Below, in pieces: positions 48,673 through 57,724 of a DNA stretch of 64,000 nt. The number at the start of each line of letters is the position of its first letter. Position 1 is the stretch's first letter. Source of the DNA: Azospira oryzae (lineage in GTDB: Bacteria; Pseudomonadota; Gammaproteobacteria; Burkholderiales; Rhodocyclaceae). The stretch spans positions 315,307 to 379,306 of the forward strand of contig NZ_SHKM01000002.1 in NCBI RefSeq assembly GCF_004217225.1, given 5' to 3'. Position numbers and translations under genes: made by a program. Below the pieces are notes generated by a model. It worked only from the letters and a program-made list of their open reading frames with translations. It was not told the origin of the DNA and searched no databases.

Positions 48673-50700
48673 TCAGTCGGTGACCAGCCCGGCAACCGAG
48701 TCGGTCAGGCCCACGGCCAGGGTGCCCAGCTCGGCCACGGCCTGGCTGGAGGCGCGGATGGCGGCGTGGTTCTCCTCGGCCATGTCGGCGATCTCCTGGA
48801 TGTTGCGGGCGATCTCGGTGCTGGCGTCGCGCTGGCCGGCAGTGGCATCCACGATGTCGCGCACGTGTTCGGCGGAACGGCCCACGGCATGGCGGATTTC
48901 CGCCAGGCTGCGGGACAGCTCCTCCACCCGGCGGGTGCTGCCGTCCACCCGGGCGCTGTTGTCGTCCATGCCGGCCACGGCCTGGTGGATGTCCTGCTGG
49001 ATGGCGCTGATGGTGCTGCCGATCTCCCGGGTCGAGACTCCGGTGCGGTCGGCCAGCTTGCGCACCTCGTCGGCCACCACGGAAAAGCCGCGGCCGTGCT
49101 CGCCGGCCCGGGCCGCCTCGATGGCGGCGTTGAGGGCCAGCAGGTTGGTCTGGTCGGCGATCTCCTGGATGGTCTGCACCACCTTGCCGATTTCCCGGCT
49201 GCGCTCCTCCAGGCTCTGGATCAGCTGCACGCTCTCGCGCACGCCGCTGACCACGCCGGCCATGTCGGCGGCGGCGGCCTCGGCCTGGACGGCGCCGCGG
49301 CCGGCGGCGGCGTCCGCCTCCTCGGTCATGCGCGCCGTCTCCCGGGCGTGTTCCGCCACTTCGGCGACGCTGACGCTCATCTGCTGCACCGCCGCCGCGG
49401 TGCGGGCGGCGGCCTCGCTCTGGCGGCCGGAGGCGTGTTCCACCTGCTGGCTGGCCCGGGCCAGGTTGTCGCTGGCCTCCACCACGGCGCGGGCCGCCTG
49501 GCCGTTGCCGCGGATGAGGCCGGCGAAGGTTTCCGCCATGTGGTTGAAGCTGTGCCCGGCCTCGGCCACCTCGTCGCCGGAGACCAGCTCCACCCGGGCC
49601 CGCAGGTCGCCGCCGGCCATCACGGCGGCGGCGCCGCGCAGGCTGTGGATGCCGCGCATGATGGAGATGTAGGCGCCGGTAAAGCCGTAGACGATCACCA
49701 GCAGCAGCAGGGCGAGCCCCCCCAGCACCAGGTTGCGCACCAGCAGCAGCCTGCCCTGGCGCTCCGCCAGGAGACCGTCGATGGCCGGGGTCAGGGCCCG
49801 GGCCAGGTCCAGCACGGCGGCCATGGCCACGTCGCCCCGGGCGGCGTATTCGGCGGCGCCGATGTCGAAGTCGGTGGTGTCGATGACCTTGGTGGTGAGC
49901 ACTTCCTGCAGGCCCAGGGAGGCGGTGCCGACATTGCCCGCCGGGCCTTCCAGGCCGGCCTTCAGCCCGGGCCGCAGCTGGGCGGCCTTGTCCACGTTCT
50001 CCAGGGTCCAGCCGATGAGGGGCTCCAGGCCGCCGCGCACCACCGTCAGCCGGTTGCGCAGGCCCGACTTGAGGCGCTTGCGCGCCACCGCGCCGAGGCC
50101 CGCATCCCGGGCCAGGCCCAGGCTTTCCACCAGCAGCGGCAGCTTCACCGAGAGGGTGTCCACCAGGGCGGCGGCGGCCACGTCGCCGTCCCGGCGCAGG
50201 CGGCTGCCGTCGGAGATCTGGCCGAGCCACTGGCGGCTCAGCTGGGACAGTTCCAGATAGGCCTCGAGACCGCCGTCCGCCTCGTCTTCCGGGCGCAGGG
50301 CCGCCACCGCCTGCCAGCGGCCCTGCAGGTCGGCCCAGGCCGGGGCGGGACCGAGGGCGCCGGCCTGTTCCTGGGCCAGCTTGCCGACCCGGGCCAGGGC
50401 CTGTTCCACGGCGGCCTTGCGCTGGGGCAGACGCTGCTGGAAATCCGCCTCGCCGGCGGCGGCGCCCTGGAAGGCGCCGTGCAGATCATGCAGCGCCAGC
50501 ATCAGTTCCAGGGCCGGCAGCTGCAGGGCCAGCCCGGCCCGCTCCTGCTCCAGCTCGGCCAGGGCGCTCTGGCGGTCCGCCAGCAGCAGGCCGCCGAGGA
50601 GGATCAGGGGCAGGGCGAACAGGGCGCCGGTGGCCAGGAGCTTCTGGCGGTAGGAGAGGCGGCCAACCAGCCAGGCGGCAGGGGCGAAGAGCGCTTTCAT
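48673..50700 (-). CDS. Methyl-accepting chemotaxis protein with helical periplasmic domain
   Basis: A 675-residue receptor with a transmembrane helix at about 20-42, a long predicted helical periplasmic domain (about 43-325, without Cache motifs) and a second helix (about 328-350). HAMP follows, then the signalling domain with its tip around [19 protein letters not shown] and [19 protein letters not shown]. The periplasmic part is rich in Leu/Ala helices. Upstream I see no sigma-28 (FliA) promoter. Confidence 0.92.
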   Translation of the reverse strand: MKALFAPAAWLVGRLSYRQKLLATGALFALPLILLGGLLLADRQSALAELEQERAGLALQLPALELMLALHDLHGAFQGAAAGEADFQQRLPQRKAAVEQALARVGKLAQEQAGALGPAPAWADLQGRWQAVAALRPEDEADGGLEAYLELSQLSRQWLGQISDGSRLRRDGDVAAAALVDTLSVKLPLLVESLGLARDAGLGAVARKRLKSGLRNRLTVVRGGLEPLIGWTLENVDKAAQLRPGLKAGLEGPAGNVGTASLGLQEVLTTKVIDTTDFDIGAAEYAARGDVAMAAVLDLARALTPAIDGLLAERQGRLLLVRNLVLGGLALLLLVIVYGFTGAYISIMRGIHSLRGAAAVMAGGDLRARVELVSGDEVAEAGHSFNHMAETFAGLIRGNGQAARAVVEASDNLARASQQVEHASGRQSEAAARTAAAVQQMSVSVAEVAEHARETARMTEEADAAAGRGAVQAEAAAADMAGVVSGVRESVQLIQSLEERSREIGKVVQTIQEIADQTNLLALNAAIEAARAGEHGRGFSVVADEVRKLADRTGVSTREIGSTISAIQQDIHQAVAGMDDNSARVDGSTRRVEELSRSLAEIRHAVGRSAEHVRDIVDATAGQRDASTEIARNIQEIADMAEENHAAIRASSQAVAELGTLAVGLTDSVAGLVTD

Positions 50701-50885
50701 GGAGTCCGGTCCGAAAAAGTGTGACTTTTTTCAGGTTAACGGCCCAATGTGTCACGCCGATGAAATGCGTTTGTAATGATGTTAACGACAATGCCCGTCT
50801 GCCAATAAGGCGGGACGGGCATCTTGGGGTTGCCTAGGCCATGAGCGGCGTCAATCCTCGCTCCTGGACATGGCAGGCTGAAGAT

Positions 50886-51383
50886 TCAAGCGTGGTGGCT
50901 TCTGCCGGGCAGGGTGGCCACCAGGGCGGAAAGCCGCTCCAGGCCGGGAATGCGGCCGACGCTGGGGGGCCACTCGATGGCGTCGAGCATGTTCTTCACC
51001 ACCAGGCCCAGTTCGGTGTCGCCTTCGATGGAGAGCTGGCGATTGAAGAACAGGGTGTCCGGGTCCTCCTGGCGGCTGACCAGCTGCAGGTAGGCGGAGA
51101 GGTCGGCGCGGAAGGTCAGGTCGGGCTCGCCGGCGGCGCCGAAGACGGGACGGAACCAGCCGTTGGCGTAGGTGAAGCGGGCTTCGCCGCCGGTGTCGTT
51201 CACCGCCACCAGGAAGGTCTTGCCCGCCAGGCTCTGCAGGCTGTCTTCCGGCAGCAGCTTCAGCTTGGCCGCGGTGTTGAGGCCGGAGACCAGGGCCAGG
51301 GCGTGGGGCCACTGGGGCAGGTGGGCGCCGATCTTGGCGACGAACTCGGGCAGCTTGAAGGTGGGAATGGTGAAGTGGCTCAT
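50886..51383 (-). CDS. ubiT: Ubiquinone anaerobic biosynthesis accessory factor UbiT (SCP2 domain)
   Basis: The 165-residue protein from ATG 51383 (AGGAG 7 nt upstream) has an SCP2/sterol-carrier domain (LAGKTFLVAVNDTGGEARFTYANGWFRP, part) ending in IEGDTELGLVVKNMLDAIEW. UbiT binds quinone precursors so that UbiU-UbiV can hydroxylate them without O2. It is the last gene of the operon, one base after ubiV. Confidence 0.9.
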   Translation of the reverse strand: MSHFTIPTFKLPEFVAKIGAHLPQWPHALALVSGLNTAAKLKLLPEDSLQSLAGKTFLVAVNDTGGEARFTYANGWFRPVFGAAGEPDLTFRADLSAYLQLVSRQEDPDTLFFNRQLSIEGDTELGLVVKNMLDAIEWPPSVGRIPGLERLSALVATLPGRSHHA

Positions 51384-51384
51384 G

Positions 51385-52296
51385 TCAGGCTCCTGCATGC
51401 AGTTCGGTGGTGGCCGCCGCTGCCAGGTCGATGCCGGCGCGGCCGAACCAGTAGCCGTCGCACAGGCCGTGCTCGGCCCACTGCGGCTGTTCCGCCACCT
51501 CTTCGCCGCGGCGGGCGCGCTCGAAGGCGGCGACGATGGCGGCAGTATGCGCCGGTTGGGGGCTGATGCGCACGGCGTCGATGCCCATCTGCGACAGTTC
51601 GGGCATCAGGTGCAGCAGGCTGTAGGTCTGGGCCGACATAGTCTGGATGCCGTTGATGACCAGGAAGGGCTGCTTTTCCCGGGTCAGCAGGGTCAGGCCC
51701 TCGCTGTGGTCCAGGCACTTGAACTGGCAGTCGTCCTTGTTCAGGTTGTAGTGCCGGGCGGTGAAGCAGCGGGCGGAGAAGGCCAGGGGAATCTTGCCGA
51801 AGGCGAAGACTTCCGTCTCCATGCCTGCCGGACGCGCCTGGTGCAGGGTCTGCACCAGTTCCCGGGTCGCCTCAAGGGGCGGCACCCAGCGCTTGGCGCC
51901 GAGGCCGGCGAAGTAGGCCAGGGCCGATTCGTTGTAGATGTTGAGGTGGGGACCGCAGACGAAGGGCAGCTGCTTTTCCCGGGCCAGGCTGACGGCGCCC
52001 AGGTCGTTGGCCTCGAGGGAGCAGTTGCCCTCCTCCACCAGACGGCGCAGGGCCTTCAGGTCGCTTTCCGATTCCAGCAGGGCCTGGGCCGAGATCACCA
52101 CTTCCTTGCCCGATTCGGCCAGGTCCCTGGCCAGGCCGATCCAGTCGCTGGTGCGCAGCTGCTGGCGGCGGGAGCACACCACTTCACCCAGGTAGATGCG
52201 GTCCAGGGGCGTCTCCAGCATGGAGGCGTAGAAATTCATCACTTCCTGCTTGGGCCAGAACCACAGCAGGGGGCCGAGGGAGAGTTTCATGGTCAT
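51385..52296 (-). CDS. ubiV: O2-independent ubiquinone hydroxylase subunit UbiV (U32 family)
   Basis: A 303-residue U32-family protein from ATG 52296 (or 52290). Cysteines expected to hold a 4Fe-4S cluster are in [22 protein letters not shown]-like [12 protein letters not shown], and [11 protein letters not shown]. With UbiU it hydroxylates ubiquinone precursors using prephenate in the absence of oxygen. It lies 17 bp downstream of ubiU. Longer reading frames upstream merely run through ubiU in another frame. Confidence 0.92.
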   Translation of the reverse strand: MTMKLSLGPLLWFWPKQEVMNFYASMLETPLDRIYLGEVVCSRRQQLRTSDWIGLARDLAESGKEVVISAQALLESESDLKALRRLVEEGNCSLEANDLGAVSLAREKQLPFVCGPHLNIYNESALAYFAGLGAKRWVPPLEATRELVQTLHQARPAGMETEVFAFGKIPLAFSARCFTARHYNLNKDDCQFKCLDHSEGLTLLTREKQPFLVINGIQTMSAQTYSLLHLMPELSQMGIDAVRISPQPAHTAAIVAAFERARRGEEVAEQPQWAEHGLCDGYWFGRAGIDLAAAATTELHAGA

Positions 52297-52313
52297 GTTC
52301 GTGCTTTCCTCTC

Positions 52314-53327
52314 TCAGCGCCAGGGCCGGTTGTAGGCGCCCAGGGTGGCCTGGTGGCCCTCGGAAACCTTGGTCAGTTCGGCCTGCCAGGAAGGCTTGAC
52401 GCTGTAGCGGTCGTTGCCGTCCTTGAGGCTGTCCAGGGCGGCGCGCAGGGTGCGGGTGACCTGGGTGACGTAGGCCGGGCTGCGCTGGCGGCCTTCGACC
52501 TTGATGGCGCGGACGCCGATCTTGACGATCTCCGGCAGCACCGAGAGGACGTTGAGGGAGGTGGGTTCCTCCAGGGCGTAGTAGGTCTCGCCCTGGACTT
52601 CGAAGCGGCCCTTGCACAGGGTCGGGTAGCCGGCGTTTTCCTGGTCGCCGTAGCTGTCGATGAGGATGCCGTTGAGGCGGGCGTCCATGCGGCCCGGATT
52701 CTTTTCCCAGCGCACGTACTTGGCCGGGGAACAGGCGCCGACGGTGTTGGGGGATTCGCCGCAGGCGTAGGAAGAGAGCCAGCAGCGGCCCTCGTTCATG
52801 ACGCAGAGGCTGCCGAAGCCAAAGACCTCGATCTCCACCGGGGTGTTCTTGATGACGTGCTCCACCTGGGCCAGGGTCAGCACCCGGGGCAGCACGGCGC
52901 GGCGGATGCCGAATTCCTTGTGGCAGAAATTGACCGCCTCGTAATTGGTGGCGGAACCCTGCACGGAGAGGTGCAGGTTGAGGTCCGGATATTTCTCCCG
53001 GGCATAGGCCAGCAGGCCCACGTCGGCCAGGATCAGGGCGTCCACGCCGAGGCCGGCGGCCACGTCCACCGCCTCCCGCCAGGCCTGCACGCGGCCGGGC
53101 TGGGCATAGGTATTGAGGGCCAGCAGCACTTCCTTGCCGCGGCTCTGGGCGTAATGCAGCCCTTCGGCCATGGTCTTCTCATCGAAATTGAGGCCGGCGA
53201 AGTTGCGGGCGTTGGTGTCGTTCTTGAAGCCCAGGTAGACGGTGTCGGCGCCGTTATCGACGGCGGCTTTGAGCGCCGGCAGGCTGCCGGCGGGGCAGAC
53301 CAGTTCGGGCAAGGGATTGTTCGACAT
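52314..53327 (-). CDS. ubiU: O2-independent ubiquinone hydroxylase subunit UbiU (U32 family)
   Basis: The 337-residue protein opens with [26 protein letters not shown] (part) and has the cluster-binding segment [18 protein letters not shown] and VGACSPAKY, then [10 protein letters not shown]. These are U32 peptidase-family features with the Cys set of UbiU. It starts at ATG 53327, about 24 nt after a transcription start predicted from TATACT and an FNR-type box. It leads the ubiUVT operon for anaerobic ubiquinone synthesis. Confidence 0.93.
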   Translation of the reverse strand: MSNNPLPELVCPAGSLPALKAAVDNGADTVYLGFKNDTNARNFAGLNFDEKTMAEGLHYAQSRGKEVLLALNTYAQPGRVQAWREAVDVAAGLGVDALILADVGLLAYAREKYPDLNLHLSVQGSATNYEAVNFCHKEFGIRRAVLPRVLTLAQVEHVIKNTPVEIEVFGFGSLCVMNEGRCWLSSYACGESPNTVGACSPAKYVRWEKNPGRMDARLNGILIDSYGDQENAGYPTLCKGRFEVQGETYYALEEPTSLNVLSVLPEIVKIGVRAIKVEGRQRSPAYVTQVTRTLRAALDSLKDGNDRYSVKPSWQAELTKVSEGHQATLGAYNRPWR

Positions 53328-53357
53328 GGCAAAAATGGGGAATCCGGGGAAGCCGGG

Positions 53358-53363
53358 AGTATA
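53358..53363 (-). promoter_or_regulatory. -10 element of the ubiU promoter
   Basis: TATACT on the minus strand is followed by a probable start near 53351. There is no good -35 hexamer; the FNR-type box occupies that region, as in class II activator-dependent promoters. Confidence 0.6.
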
Positions 53364-53384
53364 GCCCCGCCCCCGCGCAACCCC

Positions 53385-53398
53385 TTGATTTCGGTCAA
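53385..53398 (-). promoter_or_regulatory. FNR/ANR-type box upstream of ubiUVT
   Basis: On the minus strand the sequence is TTGAC-CGAA-ATCAA, differing from the consensus TTGAT-N4-ATCAA at one base. Its centre is about 40 bp upstream of the start predicted from TATACT, the position expected for class II FNR activation. Anaerobic induction suits the O2-independent role of UbiUV. It also lies 70 bp upstream of the divergent ECF sigma gene. Confidence 0.72.
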
Positions 53399-53467
53399 AC
53401 AGGGGGCAGGGAGCGCCCGGCGGACTGCAGCCGGGCCGGGGCAAACGTGTAAGCTGTTGCGCTCCCC

Positions 53468-54031
53468 ATGCCCCGAATGAATCCCATGAAGTGCGTCGAT
53501 GCAGCCTGGAAAGCCCACGAGGCGGAACTGATGCGGTTCATCGCCGCCCGCCTGCCCGACCGGGAGGAGGCCCGGGACCTGCTCCAGGAGGTATTCCTGC
53601 GGGCGCTGCGGCAACCCGATGCCCTGTGCGGGGTGGAAAATCCCCGGGCCTGGCTGTTCCAGGTGGCCCGCAACCTGCTGATCGACCGCTTCCGCCTGCA
53701 GCGGCAGCAACTGCCCCTGGACGAAGACTGGCCCGCCGCCGAGATCCCCGAAGTCCCCCCGGTGGACAGGCTGGCCGACTGCCTGCCCCGGGTTCTCGGC
53801 GAACTGGCGGAGGCCGACCGGGAGGCCATCCGCCTGTGCGACATCGAAGGCCTGAGCCAGCAGGAGTTCGCCCAGCGCCAGGGACTCTCCCTGGCCGCGG
53901 CCAAGTCCCGCGTGCAAAGGGCCCGCCGCCGGCTGCGGGCCCGCCTGGTGCAGGCCTGCCAGGTGCGTTTCGACGGCGAAGGCCAGGTCTGCTGCTTCGT
54001 GCCCCGGCCGCCCCTCCTTCCCCGGGACTAG
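53468..54031 (+). CDS. ECF-type RNA polymerase sigma factor (SigZ-like)
   Basis: The 187-residue protein has region 2 (about 20-85, with DLLQEVFLRAL and NPRAWLFQVARNLLIDRFR) and region 4 (about 110-160, with LCDIEGLSQQEFAQRQGLSLAAAKSRVQRAR, part). A short C-terminal extension holds three cysteines (QACQVRFDGEGQVCCFVPR), as in SigZ-like ECF factors. No anti-sigma gene is adjacent, so the Cys tail may be the sensing part. It precedes a permease and thioredoxin-like gene on the same strand. Confidence 0.87.
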   Translation: MPRMNPMKCVDAAWKAHEAELMRFIAARLPDREEARDLLQEVFLRALRQPDALCGVENPRAWLFQVARNLLIDRFRLQRQQLPLDEDWPAAEIPEVPPVDRLADCLPRVLGELAEADREAIRLCDIEGLSQQEFAQRQGLSLAAAKSRVQRARRRLRARLVQACQVRFDGEGQVCCFVPRPPLLPRD

Positions 54032-54127
54032 CTGCATCCTTTTTGCCCCTGCTTCGTCTTCTGTGCGAGATGCCCCGTTGCCTGCCACGGCCGGGGCCAA
54101 CACCGCCTTTCGCGAACAGGAGTGAAG

Positions 54128-55183
54128 ATGAATGTGGAAATGAACACGGCGGCCCCGGCAAGGGGCCTGGGATGGCGCTGGCTATGCGGCACGGCGGCAG
54201 CCGCCGGACTTTGGTTCTGGCTCTACGGCAATCTGACGGCCATGGCCGATTTCGTCGTTGCCGCCCTGGGACAGAGCCGTCAGACGGCCCTGGGCGAAGC
54301 CCTGCACTTCTTCGTCTATGACACGCCCAAGGTCCTGCTGCTGCTGACCGGCATCGTCTTCCTGATGGGCGTGATCCAGACCTTCTTCGCACCGGAGCGC
54401 ACCCGCGCCCTGCTCTCCGGCAGGCGCACCGGGGTGGGCAACGTCCTGGCGGCCTGCCTGGGCATCGTCACGCCCTTCTGCTCCTGCTCCGCCGTGCCCT
54501 TTTTCATCGGTTTCCTCTCGGCGGGCGTGCCCCTGGGAGTGACCTTTTCGTTCCTCATCGCCGCCCCCATGATCAACGAGGTGGCCCTGGCCCTGCTCTT
54601 CGGCATGTTCGGCTGGCAGGTGGCCCTGCTCTACCTGGGACTGGGACTGCTGGTCGCCATCCTGGCCGGACTGGTGATCGGCCACCTGAAGATGGAGGCC
54701 CACCTGGAAGACTGGGTGCAGGCGATCCAGGCGGGCGCCCCCGCCAGCTTTGCCGGCGGCGGCATGAGCTGGGTGCAGCGGGGCCGCGCCGGCCTGGACC
54801 ATGTGCGGGACATCGTCGCCAAGGTGTGGCCCTACGTGGTGGCCGGCATCGCCCTGGGCGCGGGCATCCACGGCTACGTGCCGGAGGACTTCATGGCCTC
54901 CTTCATGGGCAAGGACGTGTGGTGGGCGGTGCCGGCGGCAGTCGTGCTCGGCGTGCCCATGTACACCAACGCGGCCGGCATCATCCCGGTGGTGGAGGCC
55001 CTCATCGGCAAGGGCGCGGCCCTGGGCACGGTCCTGGCCTTCATGATGAGCGTCATCGCCCTTTCGGCGCCGGAGATGATCATTCTGCGCAAGGCCCTCA
55101 AGCCCCGCCTGATCGCCACTTTCGCCGGCGTGGTGGCCCTGGGGATACTCCTCGTCGGTTACGTCTTCAACGCCGTTCTATAA
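54128..55183 (+). CDS. Permease of the DUF318/YraQ-like family
   Basis: A 351-residue polytopic protein with about eight hydrophobic segments. The sequence GIVTPFCSCSAVPFFIGFLS (about 114-133) carries the CSCS motif that defines this permease family, to which ArsP-like and other exporters belong; a related motif occurs later (VPMYTNAAGIIPVVEALI). The ATG at 54128 has AGGAG 5 nt upstream; a GTG at 54122 overlaps that site. The small thioredoxin-like gene follows 6 bp later, a common pairing. Confidence 0.88.
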   Translation: MNVEMNTAAPARGLGWRWLCGTAAAAGLWFWLYGNLTAMADFVVAALGQSRQTALGEALHFFVYDTPKVLLLLTGIVFLMGVIQTFFAPERTRALLSGRRTGVGNVLAACLGIVTPFCSCSAVPFFIGFLSAGVPLGVTFSFLIAAPMINEVALALLFGMFGWQVALLYLGLGLLVAILAGLVIGHLKMEAHLEDWVQAIQAGAPASFAGGGMSWVQRGRAGLDHVRDIVAKVWPYVVAGIALGAGIHGYVPEDFMASFMGKDVWWAVPAAVVLGVPMYTNAAGIIPVVEALIGKGAALGTVLAFMMSVIALSAPEMIILRKALKPRLIATFAGVVALGILLVGYVFNAVL

Positions 55184-55189
55184 GGAAGC

Positions 55190-55432
55190 ATGATGAAAGA
55201 AGTGAAAGTCCTGGGCACGGGCTGTGCCAAATGCAAGACCCTGGTGGCCATGGTGGAACAGGCGGCCGTGCGTACCGGCACCGCCATCAATCTGGAGAAG
55301 GTCGAGGACATGGCCCGCATCATCGGCTACGGCGTCATGGCGACGCCGGCCCTGGTGATCGAGGGCCGGGTGGTCCACAGCGGCAGCCTGCCGGAGGCTG
55401 GTGCCATCGACCGGCTACTGCAGGAATCCTGA
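55190..55432 (+). CDS. Small thioredoxin-fold protein (redox-active disulfide protein 2 type)
   Basis: The 80-residue protein has the active site GCAKC (Cys12, Cys15) and the cis-Pro segment VMATPALVIEGRVVHSG (about 48-64). Such proteins accompany DUF318 permeases and may reduce or deliver their cargo or reduce the Cys motif. An ATG three bases downstream is an equally good start. Confidence 0.9.
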   Translation: MMKEVKVLGTGCAKCKTLVAMVEQAAVRTGTAINLEKVEDMARIIGYGVMATPALVIEGRVVHSGSLPEAGAIDRLLQES

Positions 55433-55484
55433 CATTTCCGGTCCGCCAACCCCGGCCCGCCGGGTGTCGGCGGCGTATCAATGA

Positions 55485-55525
55485 AAAACCGGCTCCGGGT
55501 CGCCCCGGGCCGGTTTTCTCTTTTG
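55485..55525. terminator. Intrinsic terminator after the permease operon
   Basis: AAAACCGGCTCCGGG pairs with CCCCGGGCCGGTTTT (two mismatches), followed by a T-rich tract. The 226 bp from the thioredoxin-like stop to the FeSII stop hold no other recognisable element. Confidence 0.8.
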
Positions 55526-55658
55526 ATTGTTTCTCTGTTGGGGAGGTACGGAAGCTGGGAGAGTTACACCCCCGTACCGGTGCGACGAAACCGTGCAAGC
55601 TTTGCTGTCACGACCCGCCTTCGCTCCCCGTCGCACGGGAGAGTCGGCGGACCGGCGC

Positions 55659-56006
55659 TCAGAATTTGACCGCGATGTCCTCGTCCAGCAGCATGTACTG
55701 GCAGGCCAGGCGCCAGCCCGGGGCCAGGTCCTTCACCACCAGTTCGTCCAGCTCGGCCTGCTTGACCTTGCCGGCCAGCACCAGGGCGGTCTTTTCCTTT
55801 TCCGTCAGGTGGGCGGCCATGGGCTGCTTGTTGCCCAGGTGCAGCACTTCCACGGCGCAGGAGCCGCAGTTGCCGTCCTGGCACTCGAAATCCACGGGGA
55901 TCTTGTGTTCCTTGGCCAGGCCGAGGATGGTGGAACGGTTGCCGGCCACGGCATACACGGTCACGTCCTTCTTCTGCTTGGGGGAGGAAAACGTCACGTT
56001 CGGCAT
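55659..56006 (-). CDS. fesII: FeSII (Shethna)-type 2Fe-2S ferredoxin
   Basis: This 115-residue plant-type ferredoxin has Cys42, Cys47 and Cys50 in FECQDGNCGSC and Cys102 in RLACQ as cluster ligands. The N-terminal FSSP...VYAVAGNRSTILGLA and the middle LTEKEK resemble the Azotobacter FeSII protein, as I recall it, which binds nitrogenase under oxygen stress and holds it in a protected inactive complex. It follows nifK on the same strand, beyond a terminator hairpin. AGGAG lies 7 nt before the ATG. It could alternatively be an electron-carrier ferredoxin. Confidence 0.85.
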   Translation of the reverse strand: MPNVTFSSPKQKKDVTVYAVAGNRSTILGLAKEHKIPVDFECQDGNCGSCAVEVLHLGNKQPMAAHLTEKEKTALVLAGKVKQAELDELVVKDLAPGWRLACQYMLLDEDIAVKF

Positions 56007-56020
56007 TGAATCACTCCTGT

Positions 56021-56064
56021 AAAAAAAATCCCGCCCGCCATCGAAGACCTGATGGACGGGCGGG
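56021..56064 (-). terminator. Intrinsic terminator between nifK and fesII
   Basis: On the minus strand CCCGCCCG-T-CCATC pairs with GATGGCGGGCGGG across an 8-nt loop (one bulged base), followed by T8. The T run ends 14 nt before the fesII start codon and directly before its ribosome site, so FeSII may rely on read-through. Confidence 0.85.
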
Positions 56065-56071
56065 CAGATCG

Positions 56072-57592
56072 TCACCGCACGACGTCGAAACTGGTGCCCT
56101 TCGGATCCTTGTCGAGCACGTCGAAGATCTTGTCGAGGATCTTCACGAGCACGTTGAGGCCGCCCTGGTAACCCCAGATGGGGAAGCGATGGTGGTGGTG
56201 CCGGTCGAAGATCGGGAAGCCGATCCGGATCAGGGGCACACCCGTGTCACGCTCCAGGAACTTGCCGTAGGAGGAGCCGATGAGGAAGTCGGAAGGCTCG
56301 GTGGCGAGCAGGGAACGCATGTGCCACAGGTCCTTGCCGGCATAGATCTTGGCTTCCTTGCCGAAGGGGCTGGCTTCCAGCAGGGCGCCGAGCTTGGTCT
56401 CGAAGTCCTTGGTGGAATTGGTGACCACGATGTGCTTGGGCTCGGCGCCGACTTCCAGGAGGAAGCTGACCAGGCCGTAGACCATGTCGGGGTCGCCGAA
56501 CAGGGAGAAGCTCTTGCCGTGCAGGTAGGCCTGGGAGTCGGCGATGGCGTCCACCAGACGGCCCCGTTCCTTTTCCAGCTCGGCCGGGATGGCCTTGCCG
56601 GTGACGCGGGAGACTTCCATGAGGAAGGCATCGGTGGCGGTGACGCCCACCGGGTTGTGGAAGGCGACGACTTCCTGGCCCTTTTCCTTGATGAACTCGC
56701 CGGTCTTGGCCGTGGAGAAGCCCTGCAGCAGGAAGGTGGCCTTGGCATTGACGGCGGCGATGCCGTCGTCGATCTTGGTGCCACCGTCGTACATGCGGAA
56801 TTCGCCGTCGGCCGGGGTATCGAAGACGTCGGAGGGATCGGAGAGGACGGTGAAATCCACACCCATCAGGCCCAGCAGGCGCTTGATTTCCCGGTTGTTG
56901 CCGACGCAGTAGCCGTCGAAGCCGCCGTTCACGTTGATGGCGGCGCCTTCCTTGCGTTCCTGGCCGGCCCACAGGTTGCTCAGGACACCCTTGAGCATGT
57001 TGTCGTAGCCGGTGATGTGGCTGCCGACAAAGGACGGGGTGTGGGCGAAGGGCACGCGGAAGTCTTCCGGGATGGAGCCCTTCTGCTTGGCGTTCTTGAT
57101 GAAGCCGTCCAGGTCGTCGCCGATCACCTCGGCCATGCAGGTGGTGGAGACGGCGATCATCTTCGGCTTGTACAGCGCGTGGGCGTTGGCCAGGCCGTCG
57201 ATCATGTTGTTCAGGCCGCCGAACACGGCCGCGTCTTCCGTCATGGAGTCGGAGACGCAGGAGGAAGGCTCCTTGAAGTGACGGTTCAGGTGGGAACGGA
57301 AGTAGGCGACGCAGCCTTGGGAACCATGCACATAGGGCAGGGTGCCTTCGAAGCCGGAGGCGCAGAGGACGGCACCCAGGGGCTGGCAGGCCTTGGCCGG
57401 ATTGACGGTCAGGGCTTCGCGCTTGAAGTTGATTTCCCGGTATTCCCAGGACTTGGTGAAGGCCTCGACTTCCTTGACCTTGTCGGCGGAAGCGCAGTCC
57501 TCGAACTGCTTCTTGCGGGCCATCAGGTCCTGGTATTCGGGCTGTTTGAACAGCTCGTTGTGGTCGAGCACTTTCTCAGCGGATTGCGGCAT
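56072..57592 (-). CDS. nifK: Nitrogenase molybdenum-iron protein beta chain
   Basis: The 506-residue NifK has P-cluster ligand regions [21 protein letters not shown] and [13 protein letters not shown], and the C-terminal [22 protein letters not shown]. It forms the alpha2-beta2 tetramer with NifD. The ATG at 57592 follows AAGGAG; the 132-bp gap from nifD contains a CTGCCG-GT-CGGCAG hairpin. A terminator lies 8 bp after the stop. Confidence 0.97.
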   Translation of the reverse strand: MPQSAEKVLDHNELFKQPEYQDLMARKKQFEDCASADKVKEVEAFTKSWEYREINFKREALTVNPAKACQPLGAVLCASGFEGTLPYVHGSQGCVAYFRSHLNRHFKEPSSCVSDSMTEDAAVFGGLNNMIDGLANAHALYKPKMIAVSTTCMAEVIGDDLDGFIKNAKQKGSIPEDFRVPFAHTPSFVGSHITGYDNMLKGVLSNLWAGQERKEGAAINVNGGFDGYCVGNNREIKRLLGLMGVDFTVLSDPSDVFDTPADGEFRMYDGGTKIDDGIAAVNAKATFLLQGFSTAKTGEFIKEKGQEVVAFHNPVGVTATDAFLMEVSRVTGKAIPAELEKERGRLVDAIADSQAYLHGKSFSLFGDPDMVYGLVSFLLEVGAEPKHIVVTNSTKDFETKLGALLEASPFGKEAKIYAGKDLWHMRSLLATEPSDFLIGSSYGKFLERDTGVPLIRIGFPIFDRHHHHRFPIWGYQGGLNVLVKILDKIFDVLDKDPKGTSFDVVR

Positions 57593-57724
57593 TTTGAATC
57601 TCCTTTTTACGCGCCGGGCGGTCATCCCCGCACCGACAGCGCTTCAAGTTTCCGGCCCCCCTAACCCTCTGCCGACCGGCAGCAGGCATGGGAGACGGAC
57701 TTCGTACTTGCAGGCGGCCTGGGC

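Noticed and set aside
50701-50830. Sigma-28 (FliA) promoter for the second chemoreceptor
   Set aside because: I looked for TAAA-N15-GCCGATAA on the coding strand and found no acceptable match.
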